In this document: positions 1 to 5,120 of the stretch, one piece after another
How the letters are laid out: the number at the start of each line of letters is the position of its first letter
Numbering within the stretch: the first letter of the stretch is position 1
From: an uncultured Bacteroidota bacterium
GTDB lineage: Bacteria; Bacteroidota; Bacteroidia; Chitinophagales; Chitinophagaceae
Assembly: GCA_946479615.1 (NCBI GenBank)
Contig: CAMLGR010000203.1
Coordinates: 1-6,685, forward strand
Length of the DNA stretch: 6,685 bases
Reading direction: 5' to 3'
The notes under the pieces: generated by a model
Seen by the model: the letters and a program-made list of their open reading frames with translations, nothing else
Database searches by the model: none
What the model was told of the DNA's origin: nothing
Translations under genes and position numbers: made by a program

Positions 1-47
1 AGGTGGTAACATCAAAGCCGAGTAGTACTAATTGCCCGTACGCTTTA
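1..47 (+). rRNA. 23S ribosomal RNA, 3' end (partial)
   Basis: The first bases match the conserved extreme 3' end of bacterial 23S rRNA: the segment ending in AGTAGTACTAATTGCCCGT corresponds to the last helix region, where many bacteria have GGTACTAAT. The body of the gene lies before the window. The exact 3' end is approximate, because maturation depends on a helix whose other strand is not visible here. The 119-nt spacer to the 5S gene (48-166) is AT-rich and contains no tRNA, which is usual for the 23S-5S spacer. Confidence 0.9.
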
Positions 48-166
48 ATTTTTTTTCTTATTTTCTAAAAATAAGAAGTATTAGTTCTCTTCTAACATTT
101 CCCAATATGATCTTATTACGAATGATGAGTTAAAAATATAATTCATAACTCTGAATTCTACATTCT

Positions 167-277
167 TATGGTGGTTTTGCCAAGGGTGTTCACCTCTTCC
201 CATACCGAACAGAGAAGTTAAGCCCCTTATGGCCGATGGTACTGCACCACAATGCGGGAGAGTAGGTAGCTGCCATA
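167..277 (+). rRNA. rrf: 5S ribosomal RNA
   Basis: This is a complete 5S rRNA of about 111 nt. Hallmarks are the central CCCATACCGAACAGAGAAGT segment (loop B/C region), GCCGATGGTACTGC (loop E and helix IV) and GCGGGAGAGTAGGT near the 3' end. The ends were set by helix I: TATGGTGG at 167-174 pairs with the closing TGCCATA at 271-277 and the bases before it, allowing G-U pairs. It follows 23S in the usual order and is the last gene of the operon, since a terminator begins 6 nt later. Confidence 0.96.
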
Positions 278-283
278 TTTATT

Positions 284-323
284 AAAAAAGCCCTTCAGTT
301 TTATTACTGAAGGGCTTTTTTTT
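284..323 (+). terminator. Intrinsic terminator of the rRNA operon
   Basis: A perfect 10-bp stem, GCCCTTCAGT (290-299) with ACTGAAGGGC (306-315), closes a 6-nt loop and is followed by eight T residues (316-323). It is preceded by six A residues (284-289) that extend the stem with the T tract and would let it work in both directions. It lies directly after the 5S gene, as expected for the end of an rRNA operon. Confidence 0.95.
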
Positions 324-515
324 GGCACTTTCCCACCCTCACTTCCCACTTCTTATAACCCATTCCATCCATTGCACCGATCGATAAAATCAGTATGTTA
401 GCCCTGTCTCATCCATCCCGCTAATAGTCCTGTTTGCATTTCCTGGCCACCATAGCACTACAGGCATCCATTAAGATGTGACGAAGGAACATGAAGTGTG
501 AGAGGCGGAAAGATC

Positions 516-539
516 GTATCGATTGATTGGGATCGATAC
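516..539. repeat. Perfect 8-bp inverted repeat
   Basis: GTATCGAT (516-523) and ATCGATAC (532-539) are exact reverse complements separated by 8 nt. There is no T tract, so it does not look like a terminator. It lies in non-coding DNA about 120 bp before the TIR-like remnant and could be a protein-binding dyad or chance. No role can be assigned from sequence alone. Confidence 0.35.
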
Positions 540-563
540 CCGATAGTAAAGGTGGAAAAAGAG

Positions 564-587
564 TTCTTTGTCGTTTCCGACAGAGGA
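564..587 (+). repeat. Hairpin with 10-bp stem and tetraloop
   Basis: As plus-strand RNA, positions 564-573 pair with 578-587 in ten consecutive pairs, including two G-U pairs, around the loop TTTC. On the minus strand those two pairs become A-C mismatches, so folding is favoured in a plus-strand transcript. No T run follows, which argues against an intrinsic terminator. It could lie in the leader of a transcript reaching the gene at 815, but no promoter was recognised. Confidence 0.35.
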
Positions 588-663
588 ATGTTTTCGACGA
601 ATCACTTTAGGATTTTTATGATGTTAAACAAAACTGTTCACCTGATTTAAAAGCGTAATTGAA

Positions 664-765
664 ATGCCAAAGCATAGACAGTTTTTCGAAGACGAGGATG
701 ATGCTGACTTCACCGTGTTTATAATTCACGGTCATTCGCCGGAAGTTCATAAAGTCGATCTTTTC
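664..765 (+). pseudogene. Truncated N-terminal fragment of a TIR-like nucleotide-binding protein
   Basis: The frame opening at 664 has an acidic lead-in followed by the stretch FTVFIIHGHSPEVHKVDLF (residues 16-34). This resembles the first beta strand and first helix of predicted TIR-like nucleotide-binding proteins (PF10137-type), where a VF(I/V)(I/V)HG(H/R) motif precedes an AxxxVxxFI-like helix. Intact members carry a further roughly 100 residues with more TIR-like strands and an acidic catalytic region. Here the resemblance stops near residue 34. The frame stays open to 987 but turns into low-complexity, non-family sequence and overlaps the better-supported gene at 815 in another frame. 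I infer a 5' remnant left by a deletion. A stop codon lies in frame at 643-645, so the start cannot extend far upstream. It could instead be a chance resemblance. Confidence 0.45.
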
Positions 766-814
766 ACCGGACCGGGACAGCAGTTTCTTTTAGCAAACTT
801 TAATACATTCAGAT

Positions 815-1144
815 ATGCAAGTGTTGAAATATCTATTCCTGCTTACATTCCTGACACATTATTCGCTGGTGATGAAAGCACAAGACACGACGAAAAAAAA
901 GGTCAGTTTTGTGACAAAGATCGATATCGGGCAAGCGACCAAAGACGGTATTTATTTAAACGGCTACGTAGTAAATATTCCGTATGACAAGCTGATGAAA
1001 TTGAATGGCAAAAAGGTTCGTATCAGCGGGAAAGTAACGATTGTAAAAGGACTTAAACATTACAATGATGGAGTTATCAGACAAGGAAGAGAGACGGACA
1101 CGAAGCAGATACTAAAACCGAAGATTAAAATTCTAGACGATTGA
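815..1144 (+). CDS. Small secreted OB-fold-like protein, function unknown
   Basis: This encodes a 109-residue protein with a clear Sec signal peptide: K5, a hydrophobic run from L7 to about V19, and a likely cleavage after KAQ (about residue 23), typical of Bacteroidota exported proteins. The mature part of about 86 residues is basic and predicted to be beta-rich. The segment NGKKVRISGKVTIVKGL (64-80) reads like the core strands of a small OB-fold, as in many periplasmic Bacteroidota proteins, and KPKIKIL near the end fits a closing strand. No catalytic motif is visible. The start is set by an in-frame stop at 791-793 and the signal peptide immediately after the ATG. No Shine-Dalgarno site is seen. 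It stands alone: the rRNA terminator and a remnant lie upstream and about 600 bp without genes lie downstream. The family is not recognised; the OB-fold is inferred from pattern only. Confidence 0.72.
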   Translation: MQVLKYLFLLTFLTHYSLVMKAQDTTKKKVSFVTKIDIGQATKDGIYLNGYVVNIPYDKLMKLNGKKVRISGKVTIVKGLKHYNDGVIRQGRETDTKQILKPKIKILDD

Positions 1145-1639
1145 TATAAGCGGGGGTGATAAATATACGCACATCTTTTATTATCCTTAATCGGCTTCAT
1201 TTCCGGCACATAAAATTGGTTTTATCGATTCAACTGAATCTGGTGAATAACATCAAGCTACGGTATGGATTGGATATTTTCTAAATGCCCCAAAGGCTTG
1301 TCAGTTGAATTTATGCCTTACCGACTTATAAAATTGCAGGCGAACTTTATTTGAATTCTTTGCGAAACTACATGCCATACACCGAAATCCTAAACAAACA
1401 AAGGGGTTTTTAGACCGACTAATTAACTGCCCTAATATGGGATTTTTCTGTTATGCTGGCTGACGAATCAGGGAATATCAGTACGCACAAAGCTCTGACC
1501 ATTAGCAGTCATTGTAGGCGACACTTAGACACCGGACGCCATCAACTTTTATTCCTGCGTTTTTCATTTTACACGACTTCACATTTTTTTCTCTTCAATT
1601 ATTTGTTTTGGCTTAGAATACGCTCAATAGAGGTTGGCA

Positions 1640-1686
1640 TTTATACTTGTTGTTAAGATACGATAGATCTATACAGCAAGTATAGA
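1640..1686 (+). repeat. 14-bp imperfect inverted repeat upstream of the oxidoreductase
   Basis: Positions 1640-1653 pair with 1673-1686 in fourteen consecutive pairs (core TATACTTG with CAAGTATA), two of them G-U, leaving a 19-nt loop that itself contains the palindrome AGATCT. The distal arm ends 74 nt before the ATG at 1761. No T run follows the stem, so it is not a standard terminator. It may be an operator or a leader hairpin for the 1761-3722 unit. This is inference from position and symmetry. Confidence 0.45.
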
Positions 1687-1720
1687 AGATATTGCTATCC
1701 CGCAATTTTATAGCCCGATA

Positions 1721-1748
1721 AATCTCTAAAATCTTTAACTTAGAGATT
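1721..1748 (+). promoter_or_regulatory. Perfect 9-bp dyad directly before the oxidoreductase start
   Basis: AATCTCTAA (1721-1729) and TTAGAGATT (1740-1748) are exact reverse complements around a 10-nt spacer. The second arm ends 12 nt before the ATG at 1761, where it would overlap the ribosome landing zone in the mRNA or a transcription factor site in DNA. The location is suggestive of control of translation or transcription. No Bacteroidota promoter (TTTG and TAnnTTTG at proper spacing) was found beside it, so the role is inferred. Confidence 0.4.
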
Positions 1749-1760
1749 CATGCCCAGCAT

Positions 1761-2966
1761 ATGAAAAGAAGAAGCTTTCTACAACAAAACGCATTGCTCG
1801 CAGGCGGTCTTTTGCTTCACCAGCAACTGCTCGCCGGTGTTACCGCTACTGCAGAAGAAAAGATCAATATCGGTATTATTGGTTGCGGCGACAGAGGTGG
1901 CGGCATTGCAAAAGTGATCCAGGAGTTCAAAGACCGGTTTAACATCATCGCCATCTGCGATGTACTCGATATCAGGTTTGCCAATATCAAACAATCCATT
2001 CCTGACCTTGCATTCAAAGAATACCGCGATTACCGCAAATTGCTCGATGATAAGAATGTGCAGGCCGTTGTTATCGCCACCCCATTAAACCTTCATTTTC
2101 CGGTCGCCAGCGCCGCTCTGCAGGCAGGCAAGCATGTATACCTGGAAAAAACAATGACCTATAACGATCAGCAGGCATTGCAACTCGTAAAACTCGCGGC
2201 TAACTATCCCAGGCAAATATTGCAGGTTGGTCACCAATACCGGTACACTCCACTTTATTTCAGGGTAAAGGAGATGATCGAAAAAGATTATCTCGGTAAA
2301 GTAACACAGATCCATTGTCGCTGGGACCGTAACTGGAACTGGCGCCGTCCTGTGCCGGCAGGATATACCGACCGGCAGATCAACTGGAGAATGTATAAAG
2401 AATATTCGGGTGGATTGCCGGCAGAATTATTATCCCACCAGATCGATTTCATCAACTGGGCCTTTAATACACACCCCGATGAAATAGTAGGCGCCGGTGG
2501 CATCGATTATTATAAAGACGGAAGAGAAACGTATGATAATGTACAGGCCATACTCCGTTACAATAAAGCCGGCATGATCGGCAACTTCGGTGCTACTTGT
2601 GCAAATGAAAGAGAAGGATATGTTTTCCAGATAAAAGGTACCAAAGGCACCGTTTCACTACTGGTGGATGATGGTGTATTCTATCCCGAAAAAGCTACGC
2701 GCAAAGAACTGGAAACAGTAGATGGAGTAACCGGCGCGACAAAGATCGAATGGAACAAGGATGGTGGAATACCGATCCTCAGTGAAAAATCAAAAGACGG
2801 CACCTGGTATGCCCTGCAGGAATTTTATAAGATCATAACGGAAAAAGGCAAACCTGTTTCCAATGTGATCACCGGTGCGCGAACTGCCTGTTGCGTACAT
2901 CTTATCAATGAAGCGATTTTTAAACAACAGATCCGGCACTGGAAACCGGAATATAATATTCTTTAA
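1761..2966 (+). CDS. Tat-exported Gfo/Idh/MocA family oxidoreductase
   Basis: This 401-residue protein is a NAD(P)-dependent sugar oxidoreductase of the Gfo/Idh/MocA family. Residues 2-8 (KRRSFLQ) form a twin-arginine motif, followed by a hydrophobic segment to about A26, so the folded, cofactor-loaded enzyme is probably exported. The Rossmann motif GIIGCGDRGGG lies at 38-48, the acidic end of beta 2 is in AICDV (64-68), and the family lysine is K130 in LEKTM, where most members have EKP. The C-terminal domain contains GGLPAELLSHQIDF (217-230), the usual substrate-binding and catalytic histidine region (H226, D229). Length is normal for the family. The next gene, a DUF1080 protein, starts 6 nt later and is probably cotranscribed. 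That pairing supports oxidation of a sugar or glycoside, perhaps at C3. GH109 glycosidases share this fold and a Tat signal, so an NAD-dependent glycosidase cannot be excluded. Substrate unknown. Confidence 0.92.
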   Translation: MKRRSFLQQNALLAGGLLLHQQLLAGVTATAEEKINIGIIGCGDRGGGIAKVIQEFKDRFNIIAICDVLDIRFANIKQSIPDLAFKEYRDYRKLLDDKNVQAVVIATPLNLHFPVASAALQAGKHVYLEKTMTYNDQQALQLVKLAANYPRQILQVGHQYRYTPLYFRVKEMIEKDYLGKVTQIHCRWDRNWNWRRPVPAGYTDRQINWRMYKEYSGGLPAELLSHQIDFINWAFNTHPDEIVGAGGIDYYKDGRETYDNVQAILRYNKAGMIGNFGATCANEREGYVFQIKGTKGTVSLLVDDGVFYPEKATRKELETVDGVTGATKIEWNKDGGIPILSEKSKDGTWYALQEFYKIITEKGKPVSNVITGARTACCVHLINEAIFKQQIRHWKPEYNIL

Positions 2967-2972
2967 TACATT

Positions 2973-3722
2973 ATGAAAATACTCATCACCGCCATTATTG
3001 TTATGGCCTCCTTACCGGGCTTTTCTCAAAAGAATACAAAAACAGTTACTATGAACGCATTAACGGAAGCAGAAAAGAAAGAAGGCTGGAAGTTGTTGTT
3101 TGATGGTAAAACTTCCACGGGTTGGACCGGCGCTTATAAAGATCATTTTCCTGAAAAAGGATGGCAGATAAAAAATGGTGAATTAACCGTACTTTCTTCG
3201 CAGGGTCGTGAAGCCGCCAATGGTGGCGATATTGTTACGACGAAAGAGTATAGCGCATTCGATCTTTCGTTCGACTTTAAAATCACACCCGGTGCAAACA
3301 GCGGTGTAAAATATTTTGTTACGCTCACACAAAAAAATACCGGTTCGGCCATCGGTCTCGAATACCAGGTACTGGATGACAGCCTTCATCCCGATGCCAA
3401 ACTCGGAAGAGATGGTAACAGGACAGAATCTTCTTTATACGACCTGATCAAAGCGGAAAAACCGGCTTCCGCTATCCGTCCCGTAGGGCAATGGAATACG
3501 GGTCGCGTAGTCGTATATCCCGATAACCATGTAGAACATTATCTCAATGGCGTTAAAGTGCTGGAATATGTAAGGGGTTCCAAAGAATTCCGTGACCTGG
3601 TGGCCATCAGTAAATTTAAGATCTGGGATAATTTTGGTGAAGCGCCGAAAGGGCATATCCTGTTACAGGATCATGGCAATGAAGTCAGCTACAGGAATAT
3701 CAAAATTAAAGAGCTGAAATAA
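2973..3722 (+). CDS. Secreted DUF1080 protein, putative 3-keto-glycoside hydrolase
   Basis: This 249-residue protein belongs to the PF06439 (DUF1080, 3-keto-disaccharide hydrolase) family with a concanavalin/LamG-like beta sandwich. A Sec signal peptide covers about residues 1-19 (cleavage near GFSQ). Family hallmarks follow in order: [15 protein letters not shown] (37-51), a GW-IKNGEL strand (63-71), [20 protein letters not shown] (84-103), GANSGVKYF (107-115), GLEYQVLDD with HPDA (128-142), SLYDLI (154-159), [10 protein letters not shown] (172-181), HYLNG (189-193) and the closing [19 protein letters not shown] (227-245). Members cleave 3-keto-glycosides, which fits the upstream Gfo/Idh/MocA enzyme 6 nt away. 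Both would act outside the cytoplasm. Some members of this fold bind rather than cleave glycans, so activity is inferred. The start is placed by the signal peptide; no Shine-Dalgarno site is visible and translation may be coupled to the preceding stop. Confidence 0.92.
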   Translation: MKILITAIIVMASLPGFSQKNTKTVTMNALTEAEKKEGWKLLFDGKTSTGWTGAYKDHFPEKGWQIKNGELTVLSSQGREAANGGDIVTTKEYSAFDLSFDFKITPGANSGVKYFVTLTQKNTGSAIGLEYQVLDDSLHPDAKLGRDGNRTESSLYDLIKAEKPASAIRPVGQWNTGRVVVYPDNHVEHYLNGVKVLEYVRGSKEFRDLVAISKFKIWDNFGEAPKGHILLQDHGNEVSYRNIKIKELK

Positions 3723-3733
3723 TATCGAATCGA

Positions 3734-3741
3734 TAGCTTTG
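3734..3741 (+). promoter_or_regulatory. Possible -7 element for the MFS gene
   Basis: TAGCTTTG matches the Bacteroidota -7 consensus TAnnTTTG exactly and lies about 60 nt before the ATG at 3802, in the 79-nt gap after the DUF1080 gene. No TTTG -33 box is present at the expected distance, so support is weak. The same stretch sits inside a poor stem (CGAAT 3726-3730 with ATTCG 3756-3760) followed by five T residues, which could instead be a feeble terminator. Confidence 0.25.
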
Positions 3742-3801
3742 AAAGCCCGGGTTCCATTCGTTTTTACATTCTCTTTCCCGACTTTTGGATAATTTAACTG
3801 C

Positions 3802-5028
3802 ATGACTAATAAAGAAAGGTGGATCGTCATCTTGCTGGCATCTTTGAATTTCACGCATATGCTTGATTCATTGATCATGATGCCATTGAGTAATTACCTG
3901 ATGCCTTATTTCAATATCTCTCCCCGGCAGTTTACTTATCTCGTTGGTGCTTATTCGCTGAGTGCATTTTTCTCCGGGTTATTACTGGCTTTTATTGTAG
4001 ACAGGTTTGACAGGAAAAAAGTATTGATCGTCGTTTACATCGGGTTCCTGCTGGGTACGCTTGGCTGCGGGTTGGCGCCTAATTATCCGTTGCTGATGAC
4101 AGGAAGGATCGTCGCCGGTTTCTTTGGAGGCATCATTGGCGGACAGGTATTTTCTATCATTTCTGATCTCTTCACTTACGAAAGAAGGGGAATGGCTGTA
4201 GGCTCCGTGATGGCCGCCTTTGCAGTGGCTGCTATTATCGGGGTGCCGTTATCATTATACCTGACCAATCTTTTTCATTTTAACTGGCATGTTCCCTTCC
4301 TGCTGGTAGGAGGTGTGGCGGTATTACTGATCCCGGCGATCATCAAAATACTTCCCCCGCTGAATGAACATGTATCGGATAAAAAGCCGGATCAATCCCG
4401 TTTCGACGCCTTGTTGAAAGTATTCAAGAATCCTACGCAAGGCTATGCTTTATTATTTACCATGCTGATGATGATGGGCCATTTCCTGATCATTCCTTTT
4501 ATCAATCCGTATATGGAATTCAATAAAGGATATACTAAGGAGCAGATACCGATGATCTACCTGGTAGGAGGGATTGCTTCCCTGCTATCGGCTATTGTAT
4601 TGGGAAGAAAATCGGATAACCTGGGTAAATTCAAGGTGTTTACTATTTCCGTTCTTCTTTCCTCTGTCATGGTGATCTGTATTACCAACCTTCCTGTTCT
4701 TCCTTTTGCCATCGTGTTATTGTTTTTTGCGTTGTGGTTCGTATTTGGTACAGCGGTGACTTCCCAGGCGATGGTCACCAACATTGTTGAAAAAGAACAG
4801 CAGGGAAGTTTTATGGTGCTCAACAGCAGTATGCAGCAGGCCGGTACTTTTTTCGCTTCTACGATATCAGGATTTATTGTCATTGAAAGCAAAAGCGGTA
4901 AGCTGCTCCATTATGAATGGGTCGGGTACCTGAGCATACTGGTACTTCTGTTATGTCTTTGGTTGGGATGGTATATATTCCGGCATATGGATAGGAAGGG
5001 ACCTTCGGTAGTGAGGGAAGAATTATAA
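3802..5028 (+). CDS. MFS transporter, DHA1 / AraJ-like
   Basis: This 408-residue inner-membrane protein has about 12 hydrophobic segments arranged as two sixes, with a hydrophilic loop at about 184-212 between the halves. Major facilitator signatures are visible: motif A as DRFDRKKVL (67-75) after helix 2, an arginine in helix 4 (GRIVAGFFGG, 101-110), and IIGVPLSLYL (145-154) in helix 5, resembling the antiporter motif C region. Residues 269-278 (RKSDNLGKFK) repeat the motif A pattern in the second half. The family exports drugs, sugars or metabolites by proton exchange; the substrate cannot be read from sequence. It lies 79 nt after the DUF1080 gene on the same strand, so it might be cotranscribed and move a product of that pathway, but the gap and a possible promoter also allow independence. 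Length is typical. The ATG sits right before the first helix; no clear ribosome binding site. Confidence 0.93.
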   Translation: MTNKERWIVILLASLNFTHMLDSLIMMPLSNYLMPYFNISPRQFTYLVGAYSLSAFFSGLLLAFIVDRFDRKKVLIVVYIGFLLGTLGCGLAPNYPLLMTGRIVAGFFGGIIGGQVFSIISDLFTYERRGMAVGSVMAAFAVAAIIGVPLSLYLTNLFHFNWHVPFLLVGGVAVLLIPAIIKILPPLNEHVSDKKPDQSRFDALLKVFKNPTQGYALLFTMLMMMGHFLIIPFINPYMEFNKGYTKEQIPMIYLVGGIASLLSAIVLGRKSDNLGKFKVFTISVLLSSVMVICITNLPVLPFAIVLLFFALWFVFGTAVTSQAMVTNIVEKEQQGSFMVLNSSMQQAGTFFASTISGFIVIESKSGKLLHYEWVGYLSILVLLLCLWLGWYIFRHMDRKGPSVVREEL

Positions 5029-5038
5029 TTTAGAAATT

Positions 5039-5114
5039 TGGAATTATGAATGTAGAATGAAAGTAGCCGTCGATGGATATACATTCTGCATTCATAATTC
5101 TACATTCATAATTT
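5039..5114. terminator. Strong dyad between convergent genes, probable bidirectional terminator
   Basis: Positions 5041-5059 (GAATTATGAATGTAGAATG) pair with 5082-5100 over 19 bp with a single G-U pair in plus-strand RNA, around a 22-nt loop. Directly after it, 5101-5114 (TACATTCATAATTT) repeats most of the distal arm, so the first arm can pair with either copy. The element fills the 92-bp gap between the MFS stop (5028) and the minus-strand peptidase stop (5121), exactly where convergent transcripts must end. It is AT-rich and lacks a T tract, so it is not a classic intrinsic terminator. The motif AATTCTACATTC also occurs at 154-165 in the 23S-5S spacer, suggesting a genome-wide intergenic repeat family. 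Confidence 0.55.
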
Positions 5115-5120
5115 ATAATG

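Larger units (their letters stand above)
324..663. other. Intergenic region after the rRNA operon, no gene supported
   Basis: No reading frame on either strand gives a recognisable protein. The stretch opens with a short imperfect direct repeat (CACTTTCCCAC at 326-336 and CACTTCCCAC at 340-349). It also contains two hairpins, listed separately. A minus-strand frame stays open for roughly 45 codons around 470-610, but it has no convincing start and no family resemblance. No tRNA cloverleaf was seen. Confidence 0.6.
1145..1760. other. Long intergenic region, no gene supported
   Basis: Six-frame reading gives only short open stretches. The longest plus-strand one (1453-1656, 67 codons) is rich in F, H, C and R, has no family resemblance and looks like chance. 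A short frame near 1336-1410 reads AGELYLNSLRNYMPYTEILN, which has a protein-like look, but it lacks a start and ends after about 25 codons. The region is AT-rich and might be decayed gene sequence. Its last 125 bp hold two inverted repeats that may control the gene at 1761. Confidence 0.55.

Noticed and set aside
48..166. Possible tRNA in the 23S-5S spacer
   Set aside because: No cloverleaf, no GGTTCRA T-loop and no CCA-like 3' end. The spacer is plain AT-rich DNA.
410..610. Minus-strand open stretch of about 45 codons in the region after the rRNA operon
   Set aside because: No credible start codon, low-complexity S/T/P-rich translation, and no resemblance to a known protein.
766..987. Continuation of the TIR-like frame to its stop codon
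   Set aside because: No TIR-like strands or motifs appear after residue 34, and the stretch overlaps the start and signal peptide of the better-supported gene in another frame.
1228..1310. Inverted 10-mers ATTCAACTGA (1228-1237) and TCAGTTGAAT (1301-1310)
   Set aside because: They are 63 nt apart, do not extend beyond ten bases, and flank nothing recognisable, so chance is a sufficient explanation.
1607..1649. Possible promoter TTTG (1607-1610) with TATACTTG (1642-1649) before the oxidoreductase gene
   Set aside because: The -7 box has one mismatch and the spacing of 31 nt is well beyond the usual 19-21 nt. The second box is also part of the inverted repeat arm.
1453..1656. 67-codon open frame on the plus strand
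   Set aside because: Composition is unlike its neighbours (many F, H, C, R), no signal peptide or family pattern, and no ribosome site. It is consistent with chance in AT-rich non-coding DNA.
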